The notes under the pieces are model-generated. The model searched no databases and was not told the DNA's origin. It saw nothing but the letters and a program-made list of their open reading frames with translations. 64,000 nucleotides of DNA from Hofstenia miamia (Eukaryota; Xenacoelomorpha; Acoela): contig SCFE01000069.1 of assembly GCA_004352715.1 (NCBI GenBank), forward strand, positions 575,286-639,285, in the 5' to 3' direction. Below are positions 22,536 through 34,610 of this stretch, one piece after another. The position numbers were made by a program, and so were the translations under genes. Position 1 is the first letter of the stretch, and the number at the start of each line of letters is the position of its first letter.

Positions 22536-24352
22536 ATATAGATAGATAGATAGATAACTTTTATTTTATCACGGATTGACATCCATAAAAGATACATATA
22601 TAAATTTATAAATCAACAGACAAGACAACTCAATGTTTCTTCAAATATCGATGAGGGAAAATCCTACTTGAGGCTCCACCTGTTGGATTTCTTTGTCGCA
22701 GATGTTCTTTCGAGTATTCAGTTCTTGTCGGGATATAAGAGGCCAGCGGGTGGTTTGCCGATCTGGATATTCTGTTAAAGAGTTGATGATCTGAAGACTG
22801 CAGAATCTGATGCATTGAAAGGAATTCGTCAATAATGCCAAGCCTCATCGCCTTTCTTTGAATTTGGTCGATCTTCTTGTTATTCGCTAGCGACTGACCT
22901 CCCCATACACAACAAGCATACGTAAGTTTGGAGAGCACCAATGATCTGTATAACATTTTAAGTTCATCGGCAAAGAATCCAAGGTGTTTGAGTCTCAAAA
23001 GGAGATACAACGCTGATGATGCAGTGGCGGCGACAATATTTACATGCTTTGTGAATGTCAGTTTCTCATCAAACTCGACTCCGAGAATTCGCATACTCTG
23101 CACTTGTTGAATGCCTGGGATGCATTCAACTGATTCTTGTTGTCTCTTGCCAGAGCACACTACGATTTCTTTGGACTTCGCCATGTTCAAACTCAAGTTC
23201 TTCTTGTTAAACTGCTCGACAAGGGATTCAACCACCCGGAATGCAGCATCATTTCCAGTCGATCCTCCTATGACTTCGGTATTATCATCCGCAAAAACAG
23301 TGGATTTAACTGAGGCGTCGTTTGATATCAAAGGGTCTACGTCATTCACAGCCAAGTTGTAGTAAGTTGGTCCACCAACGGTCCCTTGAGGAACACCAAT
23401 ATTTGTGGTCAAGCAGGTAGAAACATCACTATCAACCACAGTATATTGACGCCTACCATGTAGGAATCCCATGACCCAGTTGACGATGTAGGGATTGACG
23501 CTAGGGCAGATGTCTTTCAGCCCTTTAAGAATACTGCTGTGTGACACGGTATCGAAAGCCTTGGACATATCCAAAGCTATTATCCGGACATATTCATGTG
23601 ATTTGGCTAGTTTGTAGACATCATTTAAAATCTTTATGCCAGCACCTGTGGTGGATCCACACTTTCTAAAACCAAATTGAAGTTGATTTCAGTGATATTT
23701 GATAAGCTTCGTCTACAAAGGTTTTGATGACTATACGCTCACAACACCTCGTTAAAATATTGGTGACGGAGATCAGGCGATAATCTTTCATCTGCTTTGG
23801 TGTTGATACCTTCGCAATAGGTATTATTTTAGATATTTTCCAACACTGTGGGAAAACTCCTGAGGAAATCGAACAATTAATGATGTGGCAAACTGGTCCT
23901 GCCAACCAGGCTGCATTATCTCGGAGAATCCAATAAGGGAGGTTATCAGGCCCCATTGAAGTCTTTGCTATATTTTTTAAGGAACCGATACGTTAAAAAT
24001 TCTTCCACTGACGGCACATCAGCACCTTCTGTAGAAAGCATTGTAAAAACCTCTTCTGAGCCTGTTGAAATACTGTTGTAGAAGGAGTTCAATTCACTAG
24101 CTGGGTAAATGGAAGACGTAGGAGCAGCCCTACGTTTCCCGAGCAGCTGATTAATATGGTCCCACCATGCACGAGAGCCTTTTCTATGGTTTCTCTTCAC
24201 ATTTTTAATGATAGCTTCTCTGATCTGTTTTGCGATAGCATTCACTTCAGCTAGCTTGCCCACTCGTACAAGCTTGTTCTTTCTTCGCTGCAAAATTTTT
24301 GTGAGGGGAGATGCAGAGGGAGGGTCTTTGTTTGACATCGTGATCTTGCGCT
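22536..24352 (-). pseudogene. LINE (non-LTR retrotransposon) reverse transcriptase, broken
   Basis: The minus-strand RT of a Jockey/CR1-type element lies in three frames: 24338-23946, 23956-23666 and 23574-22630. Joining motifs show at least two frameshifts, one near 23965 at an A/T run and one near 23680. The RT blocks appear in order: PDNLPYW (fingers), ALDMSKAFDTVSH (first catalytic Asp), GVPQGTVGGP and FADDN (catalytic pair), then RILGVEFDEKLTFTKHV and the C-terminal CCVWGG. The FADD motif is intact, so the copy decayed by indels. The element ends in a (TATC)n tail at 22541-22556 on this strand, preceded by a small GGAT-GTCA-ATCC hairpin. The 5' part is lost in the gap. Confidence 0.92.
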
Positions 24353-25352
24353 NNNNNNNNNNNNNNNNNNNNNNNNNNNNNNNNNNNNNNNNNNNNNNNN
24401 NNNNNNNNNNNNNNNNNNNNNNNNNNNNNNNNNNNNNNNNNNNNNNNNNNNNNNNNNNNNNNNNNNNNNNNNNNNNNNNNNNNNNNNNNNNNNNNNNNNN
24501 NNNNNNNNNNNNNNNNNNNNNNNNNNNNNNNNNNNNNNNNNNNNNNNNNNNNNNNNNNNNNNNNNNNNNNNNNNNNNNNNNNNNNNNNNNNNNNNNNNNN
24601 NNNNNNNNNNNNNNNNNNNNNNNNNNNNNNNNNNNNNNNNNNNNNNNNNNNNNNNNNNNNNNNNNNNNNNNNNNNNNNNNNNNNNNNNNNNNNNNNNNNN
24701 NNNNNNNNNNNNNNNNNNNNNNNNNNNNNNNNNNNNNNNNNNNNNNNNNNNNNNNNNNNNNNNNNNNNNNNNNNNNNNNNNNNNNNNNNNNNNNNNNNNN
24801 NNNNNNNNNNNNNNNNNNNNNNNNNNNNNNNNNNNNNNNNNNNNNNNNNNNNNNNNNNNNNNNNNNNNNNNNNNNNNNNNNNNNNNNNNNNNNNNNNNNN
24901 NNNNNNNNNNNNNNNNNNNNNNNNNNNNNNNNNNNNNNNNNNNNNNNNNNNNNNNNNNNNNNNNNNNNNNNNNNNNNNNNNNNNNNNNNNNNNNNNNNNN
25001 NNNNNNNNNNNNNNNNNNNNNNNNNNNNNNNNNNNNNNNNNNNNNNNNNNNNNNNNNNNNNNNNNNNNNNNNNNNNNNNNNNNNNNNNNNNNNNNNNNNN
25101 NNNNNNNNNNNNNNNNNNNNNNNNNNNNNNNNNNNNNNNNNNNNNNNNNNNNNNNNNNNNNNNNNNNNNNNNNNNNNNNNNNNNNNNNNNNNNNNNNNNN
25201 NNNNNNNNNNNNNNNNNNNNNNNNNNNNNNNNNNNNNNNNNNNNNNNNNNNNNNNNNNNNNNNNNNNNNNNNNNNNNNNNNNNNNNNNNNNNNNNNNNNN
25301 NNNNNNNNNNNNNNNNNNNNNNNNNNNNNNNNNNNNNNNNNNNNNNNNNNNN
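24353..25352. other. Assembly gap, exactly 1000 N
   Basis: A placeholder gap that truncates the 5' side of the LINE at 22536-24352. Confidence 0.99.
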
Positions 25353-27404
25353 ATTGATCTGTATTTTATTTAAATGTATGTGTATTGAATGCTCTTCTGC
25401 TGTTCAATATTTGCCCTATGAAAACTTTCAATAGTTCTGTACTAAGTCTAGAATGTAGTACGTTGGAAAATTCAGGAAATTTCTTAAGAAGAAATTATTA
25501 ATCACGCAGATACAATTATATGGCTGATTAGTGGACAAAATTTTATAGTCACGATTAAGAAATTTAAATCCTTTTCGCTTATAGGTCAAGGTCGAAAGAT
25601 CCATTGCAGTTTTAATAAACTGATGATATGTAACATTTATGTAAGGTTGCACTTGCTTCTTGCATTCATTTTTTAAGCATGCCTTTATGGTGCAGTTAAA
25701 AATTCTATTTTCTTTGTCAGACGCTAATTTTCAATAAAATTCATGCACATTTCTAGCTACTGCATCTATCATAAGTTAATAAAGTCAAAATTTAGAAATA
25801 AATTCCCTTTTACATAGGAACTCCGAAAAATGTCATAAGTATAATTGATATAAACATGGTATATGACTACTGCAAAAAATGATATGTTATTTTTTGTCTT
25901 TAATTTTAGTTTTGTACTGATGAAGTAAATATCTAAAAAATTTAGACCCAACAATTTCAAATTTCAAAAAAATATGGAAAAAATGGGTTCTTAGGTAAAA
26001 AAAATTCAATTTTATAAGGTGAAAGTTTGAATTTTTAGGTAAAAAATGACCTAGAAATTACTGTAGATCCTCGTGTATAAGCCGCCACAATGTAGAAACT
26101 GCACCCCAAACATTGAAGGCTGTTTTTAGGTTAAAGGTATGCAGCATGTATAAGCGCATCTGCCATGCCACAGTAATTTTGTTCCCTTCACACATGTTAT
26201 CCATTCATTTAACAAACAAAATTTAACCACAATTATCAAATCAGCATTAGACATTCCAAAATATCCCTTATCCCCGAACTTAGTGAGAAGTTTACAGATA
26301 TACTTTTNGAGATACAATCACCCATGAATAATTAAAAAGACAAGCATTTCAAAATGATTTAGCGATATGTGAAAATATACTAACTAAATTCACATGTTCG
26401 TAAAAACTGCTTATATTAAAAATATCTATGCTAAATTTAGTAAAGTAATCATATGAACTAATATCAGAAATAAATAATTTATACACATAAAATGTTTTAC
26501 ATTTAGAAATGTGGAAAAAGTAATTGATAATTTTGCATTACTAATTGTTTTTACTAAATACTGAATTTTGTCTGAAAGTTCCTCAGAAGTTTAAATTTTG
26601 CATACATCTGACATTAATGCCAACATTTAAATATAGTACAACATTTTATTGATAATTGGTAATTACAAGTGCGAAATTACCGTCTAACTCATCCAATTTT
26701 GTACATCTGGATTCCGCCAAAACTTTCAAGGTTGATCGCTTCTTCGATAGAGGTGTTGGGATGCAAGAGTCTGGAACATTTTTAAAACTTGAAGGGAACA
26801 ATTGGGAAGCTTGTATCGACCACCACTTTTAACTAACTTTACATTTGCAGGCCAATGCTCACTGAAAATACCCATGTTGTTTGTAAGATTTTTAATCCGA
26901 TTTGGGAGGCATTTAATCCATTCATTTCTCCTATTTCTATCTGTGGGAAAACTATGGTCCTTTTCCCATTTAATTTTTCACCCCGCTTCGAAGGACAGCG
27001 GTGCGACTCACCTATAATGGGACACGTTCGCCCCGCTGCCACTCAACTCTGTTCTTTAAAGCGGGGCGAAAGTTATACCACAGCAAAAATTTAAATGGGA
27101 ATACACAAATTAAATTTCAATTGTTGGTGGGCGCACGCATTCCCATTTGAATTTTAAAATCGGGGTGAAATTCTTTTTAATAATTTTTAAACTGCCTTAA
27201 AAATTTTAGTTTCGTTATATTAAGGCAGTAAATTTATTATTAATAGAAAATGAAAATTAATATTTAACACCTGTTTTAATCTCCCCAATTACAGATAAAT
27301 ACAAACAAGTAACTTTGAGGCTTGTCACAAGCCTGGATTATTAATCCATCTAATTAGAAGAAATGCTCTGAAATTAATGTAAATTTAATTGGCCATTGCG
27401 CACA
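25353..27404. other. AT-rich stretch with TIR-like and GC-rich fragments
   Basis: No gene is called. A 58-codon open frame at 26656-26832 has balanced composition (HLDSAKTFKVDRFFDRGVG) but no recognised family. CCTCGTGTATAAGCCGCCAC at about 26071 resembles a transposon terminus. Around 26960-27170, CCCATTTAA...CACCCCGCTT and AAGCGGGGCG...TTTAAATGGG form an imperfect inverted repeat, probably a small transposon remnant. A single N lies at 26308. Confidence 0.35.
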
Positions 27405-28105
27405 CTTGCATTCAGGGATCGTTAGATTTTAATCGCGATTAATCGTATGGAAAAAATTTTGGCGATAGATTAATCGTAATCGCTGCTGCCAGGAGATTAA
27501 TAATCGCGATTAATCGTAGATTAATCTACTTCTGATTAAAAATATCCAAATTACAATATATCAATTGAAAGATATTCAAAATAGAAAATATCAACTATTA
27601 TTGTTATTTGAGATTATTTCCTGAAGTCATTTTACTCCACATGTGCTTGTTAGGGTAAAGAAATGTTGGATCTCTAAGTCGAGGGGTAATAAACGATTTT
27701 GGAAATCAGATAGAGCATATCCAGCTTTGCTGAACAGTCTCTCAACCTGATTAGAAGTTGGCGTGATAAAATCGAGGATCTTTATATATAGAATAAGGCG
27801 ACATCCGACGCTTCCTAAGTATGCTAGATGCCTAATCATCACGCTCTTCTTCTATGTCCGGTGTTAAGGTTTTCTTTTGTAAAACATTTGAACGACACGA
27901 AGAGTGGCCATAGATAAGATATCAAACCAAAATGACAACACGTAACTGAATGCATAAGCATCAACTTAATTAGAATAATCTAGATTAATCGAGCACGCTG
28001 TTTACGATTAATCTAATCTACTTGACCAGCACGATAGATTAATCTATCCGATTAATCTCGATTAATCGTGTTGACGATTAATCATGTTGGATCCCTGCTT
28101 GCATT
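27405..28105 (-). mobile_element. Non-autonomous hAT element with 8-bp TSD and GATTAATC subterminal motifs
   Basis: The element spans 27413-28097 (685 bp) between exact 8-bp duplications CTTGCATT (27405-27412 and 28098-28105). The ends are CAGGGATC... and its inverted copy ...GATCCCTG. About 130 bp inside each end is packed with the palindrome GATTAATC and variants (more than ten by eye). In hAT elements, short clustered subterminal motifs are bound by the transposase zinc finger. A remnant of the transposase C-terminus lies within. The clean TSD shows a single insertion event. Confidence 0.92.
27627..27842 (-). pseudogene. hAT transposase dimerisation-domain fragment
   Basis: The minus-strand frame contains TPTSNQVERLFSKAGYALSD followed by FQNRLLPLDLEIQHFF. 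This matches the hAT C-terminal dimerisation domain ('PxSxxxERxFSxAGxxxxxxRxxLxPxxxxxLxFL'). Only this terminal piece of a normally 600-residue protein remains, inside the 685-bp element. It supports classing the element as a deletion derivative of a hAT and not an unrelated MITE. Confidence 0.88.
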
Positions 28106-29299
28106 ATCATAGTATGACTGCAATTGCAATCGAAGAATGTTCTACAGAGACATCTAAAAGGTTCTTCAGAAACGAGGATTATATAGATCCCATACAATAT
28201 TCCTTCCCGATGTCATCATATAATTTTGCTATGATATCATTGCCCGTAGCCGCGGGGAGTTAGGGGACGAACTCCCTTGAAGGTCAGACAACCCTTCCTG
28301 GACAACTAACCTAATAGCACGTGATCATTACTAGATGAGCTCCCCATCGTCCTCCTTTGCTTTTTTAGAAGTAAAATAACTTTGAATTAGATTGATCACA
28401 ATTATTGGAGTAAAATTTGTTAAATAATGCATTTATATTAAATAAACCGTAAATTCAAATTTAATATAATAATATGGTCTTTATATTATATAATATGCAT
28501 TTTATTACAAACCATAATTCATTACTAAAAAGAAAAGAGGGACAATTTTATTTCCAAATTAATGAAGAAATTTCACTTAAGATAAAGATGTGATTTAAAC
28601 CAAAAGTTTATAGATTTGATTAAATCTACTGTTATATTTTCTAATTTTTTAGTTAAAAATAGCTACTTTTATATGACTTTGTAGTGTTACCAAATGCTAA
28701 CACTTTGGTTATGACAAGTTATCAGTCTATATCGATTATATTTTAAAATTTTTATGTATTATATTGTATTTCTCATCGTTTTTTACCCAATAATAGTGTT
28801 TATTACCAAGTAAAGAACTTTCTCTCACCAACCGTCTCTCTACAAACTACAAATGAAAAACTACGATAAGATTATTTTTGTGCCCCCTGCAACTGGCGCC
28901 CTTGGCAGCTGCCTAGTTGGCCTAATGGTAGCGCCAGCACTGTTTCTATACCTAACTGAATATTGTAGTATTGTTGACGTGTAGTTCAACAAAACTTCTC
29001 AATGATGTGGGCCGAAGAACAGCGAGATGAAATTTCNTTCCACTCAAATTCATAGTATAGCATTTATGTGCCTCTATGTGGGAAAAGACACTATCAGTGG
29101 TGTAAAAAAAAAATAATTTGGCCCGGGCTTGGTTCGAATAATTTGTGCTTTGAAAGTGGCAGGGCTGGGCTTGGGCCTAAGTTGCAATGGGCCGGGCTTG
29201 GGCCCAGAAATTCGGCCCAATTCCAACTCTGTTAAGCAGCCTAGCATCCATTTTAAATGAAAAAATGTGTTTCCACATTAAAAAAGATTTTTCTCCAAG
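28106..29299. other. Repeat-rich stretch without genes
   Basis: A GC-rich segment at 28240-28325 contains the hairpin GGGAGTT...GAACTCCC. Another at 28884-28948 contains TGGCGC...GCGCCA with an inner GGCAGCTGCC palindrome and ends in CAGCACTG, which on the minus strand is a hAT-like CAGTGCTGGCGC terminus. Around 29117-29215, GGGCTTGGGCC is repeated in near-direct copies. These look like transposon ends or debris. A single N lies at 29037. Confidence 0.4.
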
Positions 29300-29425
29300 C
29301 CTATTAACAAATTTGAAAATCTTGGGGTATGGGTAGGTCTATTGGGGAACATACTTTAATGCAATGTTGAAAATTTCTATTAAAGCTTATTGTTGTGGCA
29401 GCGAATGTTGAATAGCTTAACAATT
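29300..29425 (+). repeat. Dispersed repeat, copy 2
   Basis: The partner of 8360-8485, sharing CTATTAACAAATTTGAAAAT, TTGGGGAA.ATACTTTAATG and AAATTTCTATTAAAGC.TATT with scattered substitutions. Confidence 0.75.
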
Positions 29426-30139
29426 CAAATAGGATTGTTGAATAAATTTATAAATTTTCGATTTTTGAAAAAGATTTAAATTCTCTCCATACTTAGTATT
29501 AATGTATTTAGAAGGTTTTGAGCCCCTGGCGTCAACCAAGGACTTTGACTGTTTCTTAATATGTGCAAAGATATTCCAAACCCAAAGTCAGAGGTTCGCA
29601 TGGCCGAAGGCCAATGCAACGGGACACTTCGCGCAACAGCACACCTCGATGGGACAAAGTCAGCGCGAGGATTTAGAGTAAAAAAGAAGGAGGAAGCTCT
29701 CTTTATCATGTGGTGCTTTCAGATTGAGAACACCATTAATAGTTTTTTTATAGAATCACGAAAATATTTTGAAAATTTAAAAACAAATTGCGGCCTGTTT
29801 CAGTTTATTCTAAGATTGTAGAATCAGTTTGTACTGTGAAAGTTTTTTATCAGTAGTATTATGTGACGCTTCCAATGTAATTTGACTACAATTAATTGAA
29901 AATAAAACTCGAAAGTAAACATATATAGCGCAAATATATACATTTGAATTTATAAATTGAATTTTATTTAATTATCAAAGACAACTCAACTTTTAAAGTA
30001 TTTTTCTTCATAGACTTTGAACAGGAACTTAGCCTAAGTATTCTAGTTAATTTGTGAGTTTGAAAGTATTCTAGTTAATGGAGGAACTTTGAACTCGAAA
30101 GCTATTAGATTTTAAATAAGCGGGAAATTTTTACATGAA
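29426..30139. other. Upstream region of the LDLa receptor locus
   Basis: A GC-richer segment at 29520-29690 has open frames on both strands (77-86 codons) but no recognisable motif, and it neighbours a dispersed repeat, so it is probably transposon-derived. From 29880 to 30139 the DNA is AT-rich; I could not pick out a convincing promoter element. Confidence 0.35.
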
Positions 30140-30694
30140 ATGTTTTTTATTAGAGTCGTGTTACTGCTAAACTCCATAAAAAACAGCATCTACTATTGTC
30201 CACCACCATTTTTCGACTGTGGCAATGAATTAACGTGTGTTGATCCAGTTAAGCATTGTGATTTACACGGTGATTGTGTCAATCGAGCCGATGAAGAGGA
30301 GTGCTCAGCAAATTGTTACTTTAAATGTAATAGTCCATTTTCGTTAAGTGAAGAGCTGTCAAAGTGTGTTGACAAAACACAACTATGTGATAACATTGTA
30401 GATTGTAGACAGGAGACAGATGAATGGAGCTGTTTTTATGGTTGCCTTGAAGGATTTATACTTTGTACGATAGGAGAAACAGCACTCATAGAATGCCTTC
30501 CACCTTCAAGAATCTGTGATGGCATTGAAGACTGTGTAACTCATGGAGCAACAAGTATTGATGAATGTGGATGCGTTGAGAGAACTTTCCTTTGTCCCAA
30601 CGATGATAACTTCTGCATCTCAGCAGACCATAAGTGCGACAATATTTTTGATTGTAGGCTCGGCTTCTTAGAAGTTTGGCTCGTTGAAAAGTTT
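30140..30694 (+). CDS. LDLa-repeat GPCR, first recognised exon (signal region and LDLa 1-4)
   Basis: This is the extracellular N-terminus of the receptor completed at 36390-38127. The ATG at 30140 gives MFFIRVVLLL, a short hydrophobic stretch that could be a signal peptide, though it is weak. Cysteine-rich LDL-receptor class A modules follow at about residues 25-55, 59-98, 102-143 and 145-172, each with the CDxxxDC calcium-binding core (for example ICDGIEDC at 126-132). LDLa modules bind ligands with the help of Ca2+. The fourth module is degenerate: the usual DGSDE is RLGFLE and the last cysteine is valine. The frame stops at 30700; a donor GTGTGA at 30695 would end the exon in phase 0. A closely similar ectodomain lies at 58299-58664 on the minus strand. 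Confidence 0.8.
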
Positions 30695-30860
30695 GTGTGA
30701 GCATCGCATTCCGAATGGGTAGAGTTTGTGGATAGTCGCAGTCACTTTATAATAGTATTTTATTACTAGTGCACGAACATTCCGTTTGCAAAAATTCAAC
30801 AAGTAGTGCTGTACTTTTCCTAAAACAAAAGAACGCGGTTTAGTCAAATTCAAACTCCAA

Positions 30861-31450
30861 TTATTGCATAAAATAAATAGGTGAATAGCCAAAGTTTTCT
30901 TCTGTTATGATTTTACGTTTTTGAGTTAGAATATCGCAATATTTGTTGAAAGATCTCTCTACACTAGCACCAAAGAGGAAATCATACCTTAAAATTGAAA
31001 CCTGACTTGGGAATATGTAGACACATTAGCATGATGGCTTTCGCCTTTGAGAATGACGTTAGTTGACTATAGGATCATTGGTGTCCAGAACTGTTTCAAA
31101 TAAAGACGTGCATTGCATTTAAATAAAAGCTGTTTGATATCAAATACGTGTTGCGTTTCTTGGATTCCAATAGGAAGATTCTAGAATTTTTGTAATGGAT
31201 TGTGTTGGATTTGACAGAATAATTTTTCCAATGGATAAGCTTGGCATGGAGACCAATTTTCTATTTTTGTTTTCTTCAAAATGCGAAATATAACAATAGA
31301 TTATACAATAAATCGATGCATACATTTTGAATATTGGGTTCTTGATCAATCACAAGCAATGTCGGTTTTTTGTTTCCAAGAAGTGATGCCAGTGCTTTAT
31401 TGAAGTTTGCATACAATATCTCAATTTAGATAAAATTCAAAAAATGGCGC
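30861..31450 (-). pseudogene. hAT-like transposase C-terminal remnant in receptor intron
   Basis: On the minus strand 30990-30861 reads GASVERSFNKYCDILTQKRK and on to ITEEN, ending MQ-stop. This is the 'SxxxERSFSxYxxILTxxRxxLTEEN' dimerisation block of a hAT transposase subgroup different from the one at 27627. Upstream minus-strand pieces to about 31450 look coding-like (LASLLGNKKPTLLVIDQEP) but contain stops and shifts. It sits within the presumed intron of the receptor gene, in the opposite orientation. Confidence 0.65.
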
Positions 31451-33556
31451 ATAAATGGTATCCAAAAAAGTTTTGTGTAAAAATTGTAACATGAATATAT
31501 TCTTATAATGTTGGATGTATTTTTATAAATAATTTTCAAAGCACATTTTTGAACAAAAGCTTCGTGCTTACAGCTTGTGATTTCAACTGGATACAATAAT
31601 TAAACCACGTCTAATTTTTGCCGTCATTCACAAATTCACAAATCTAATAGATATTGGTGGTAAGTTAGTGCGTAGTATTACTGCTGCAACATATTTTGTT
31701 CTGATAACTTTCTTTGTGGAAAATCTGCAGAGCTACGTGTTCTAACTCAAAAAACTGCTGCGAAAAATAATGCAGTTTTTTGAACTTATAATGAAGAACC
31801 AATTTGAATAAGTAACAGAGCTTCCTGCTTACAAGATGATTCGTACTGCTTCAAATATTGTGGATCATCCATATTTAATTGCTGTGGGAAAAACCAGGGC
31901 CCCAAAAATTGATTTTTGAATGAAAGCAAGTGATTGCTTCAGGCGTTTTTTGTACGAAGTGCAACTTTTGTAAAGGTCGATTTGGTAGAATTGGAGAATT
32001 TTGTTAGGCAGATAGTGGCTGTAGTGAAGTTACTCTTTGCAAAGAATCTCCTTTTTCAATGCCTTCATTATCTCTATATCTCATTAGCGCAAAACTTGCA
32101 TCATAGGAAAAATGGAAACTGAAACGATCAAGAATAATTTGGTTCTTATATATCAATTATTCTCTATTTCATTTGCAGCACTCCTTTTCATTATCAAATG
32201 ATTTATGAAAACATTAGAATAAGCATTATTATTCCTAATCTCTCCAAATGAATAATAATTTAATCCTCAAGATCTTCCTTAACAAATTTCTAGTGTAATT
32301 TAATCTTTTTAGTGATCTTAGTATCGAATTATCGAAAATATTTTCAGTAGAATACAAACATTGCCTCCATAATTTATCGAAGAACTACTTGTAGTTCTCA
32401 CTAGTTCTTCTTCCAATGTATATTCAGAGTGTCTTTTTGTAAATTCAATGCTTTCAACGATTGTTTTCCAATGTGCAAAATCCCCAAGCTTTTGCAAGCA
32501 AATCGGTTTTCAAACACTTTTCAGATGTTGTTATTGTTAGAGGGTATTTACTTTACGATTTTAATCTTGAGTTATTACAATAATTATGAATATTTTATTC
32601 TAAGATATCATTATACTTATATGTGTAACTACTAGGGATTTCTCTAAATCTCTGATGGCTTCCTCAAAAATTGTTTAAACGCTTATAACTTACGAGCTAA
32701 TGAAGATATTTAAAATCTAATAATACTACAAGATAAAGAATTGTTTCTTCTTTCTCTTTCATTTTAAATTCGCGACCTTTCACAGATTCAAACAGAACTG
32801 ACGATTTCTGTCTTTTCGCTTGCCATTCATGTTTCAGAATGCAAAATATTTGATCTCAGTTGTTATTTCCTTTTCTATTTGACCGCTTAATTATCTGAAA
32901 TTTTGGCATGCTAAGAATTTAAATGTTTTTGCAAAAATTGGATTTCTTATTGAAGAATAATGAATATTTCTTAACTGGCTTGGATAAAATTGTTAAATTG
33001 TGGACTAAGCGGTTTGTTAGTGTAAATTAATGCTAGTAGAAAAAGAGTTAGCAAAGACGACAAAGTATTTTTTTATCATAACCTAGTTTATATTTCAGCT
33101 AATCTAATCTCTTTGAAAAAATCAATGTATTTTGCTGCTTTATTTTGGTGAATATCCAAGTAAATGTGGTAAACTAAATTAATGCTGCATTAGTGGTTAG
33201 AAGACAGCCACTGCTGCATCAACAAAAAATTTGGGCTTTAAGGTAATCGGTGAATTATATATTTATTCAATTCAAATAACTTTTTTCGGAAAGAATTATT
33301 TTATAGAATAAGAGTTTAAATCGAAACAATGCTTCAGTACAACATTTGGGCTTATACTTTAAGGCAAATACATAACACTTTAAGGCCGTGGTACCCTAGT
33401 GCCTTAACCATGGCACACTGATGTATCAGGGAAACTCTTCTTTTTATGCTATGAACTGATAGCGTGCCACTTCAATCCTCTAAAAAAATATATGAATTAG
33501 AATTAGTTTTATTTTTTTCGGAACAGTTATGGCACAAAAATTTATGAATCTTGATC
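31451..33556 (+). other. Intron-like AT-rich stretch
   Basis: A cysteine-containing segment at about 31950-32010 (CTKCNFCKGRFGRIGEFC, then a stop) attracted attention but lacks LDLa spacing and splice sites. Otherwise nothing was recognised. A missing LDLa exon of the receptor could lie in this interval. Confidence 0.3.
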
Positions 33557-33925
33557 AGACCTGGACACGATCAGTGACCCATGGGTAAATGGGTCAGATG
33601 GGTTACAGTCGTGAATATTTCTAACTCACGATTATCATTACTAACATTAAAATATTAATTTGTGTTTGCAGAAATATTATTACTGTACAGCGCAATGCAA
33701 TGCATCTCGTGGCAGGTGAGTCTTTCTGCATTGTCCTTGAGGCTTACAAAAATAACTTTATTTAAATAAAAGTCGTATTGTTGCATTTTTTCAAGTTATG
33801 TGCTAGGTGTCTTATAAAACGATGGGTCAGTTCAGGACTTTAAAAGCACGGGTCACATGAATCATGAGTCATAATACTGATGGGTCACATCATGTAACCT
33901 TTGTCCAGCTGTGAACTGAATAGTG
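33557..33925. mobile_element. Possible small hAT-like element with GGGTCA motifs
   Basis: CAGACCTGGACA at 33558 and its approximate inverted copy TGTCCAGCTG at about 33904-33913 bracket a segment with repeated GGGTCA/TGACCC motifs near both ends (33585-33610 and 33824-33890). The ends are not perfect and I found no target duplication, so the call is tentative. It overlaps the candidate receptor exon at 33672-33715. Confidence 0.4.
33672..33715 (+). CDS. Candidate 44-bp LDLa exon of the receptor
   Basis: The acceptor TGTGTTTGCAG and donor GTGAGT are both strong. In the frame that ends in phase 0, the block reads ILLLYSAMQCISWQ and joins the next exon to give QCISWQDAICDGIDDC, which has LDLa-like spacing around CIS...ICDGIDDC (one residue longer than usual). 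Against it, the expected earlier cysteine is missing, the upstream phase does not match the donor at 30695, and the block lies inside a possible MITE. An additional exon would be needed to connect it. Confidence 0.35.
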
Positions 33926-34610
33926 TACCCGCGATTTAATGATCGCTAATTAACTTCTAACATAAATATTGTTTCGAGTACTTTAACCTAAAATCTGTAA
34001 ACGTAACGATACAATTACTTTAGCTATAAATTTTTAATTGATAGTATTTCCACGGGGAGTCGCCGGGACATGCATTTTTTGCAGTATCAATTTTAAGTTT
34101 AAATTTCTAAACATGTTTGTCTCTGAGGTCGCAGTTATTTTAATCGTTCATTTTATCTATTTTATCTAAATCCTTATTTGATTTTAACACAATTTGTGTC
34201 TTATTATTAATCAGAATGTAGAGGATGGCTCGTTATTAGAAAAAATCGTTAGCCTAAGTACACGCCATTAAATCTTCAAACTCACATTGATTATAGTCTG
34301 GAAACTCGAAGCTGACAGGCCTCTGTTGAGAAATTGATAAATGATATTCACAGTTCGAAAATGCAAATATCCAAAGTTTTTTCTTAATAAATAAGAACAG
34401 CAACAATGTTTTCGACATATCTTTTTATGTATCTCTCTATCTGTATCTGTCTATCTATTTATCTAACTATCTACAAATTTCTGAGTGAAGAAAACATGAT
34501 TCAAGTTAAATTCCGCTAAGGGAAAATTTTGTGGTTTGTTCCTTGAAAAAAATCTTGTAATAAAGTATATAGTATATTCAGCTTCATAACTTTCACGGGT
34601 TGTGCTTTAG
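33926..34610 (+). other. Intron-like stretch with (TCTA)n-like repeat
   Basis: An interrupted TATC/TCTA microsatellite lies at about 34427-34472. No other feature before the acceptor of the next receptor exon. Confidence 0.5.

Noticed and set aside
22928-23362. Plus-strand frames opposite the LINE RT
   Set aside because: They are antisense shadows of the minus-strand reverse transcriptase.
26656-26832. 58-codon open frame with balanced composition
   Set aside because: No recognised motif and no clear splice sites; too short to call.
31934-32122. Cysteine-rich phrase in the receptor intron as a missing LDLa exon
   Set aside because: Cysteine spacing does not fit LDLa, a stop follows and splice sites are lacking.
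34427-34472. CRISPR-like spaced repeats
   Set aside because: This is a degenerate TCTA microsatellite; no repeat-spacer structure, and the DNA is animal.
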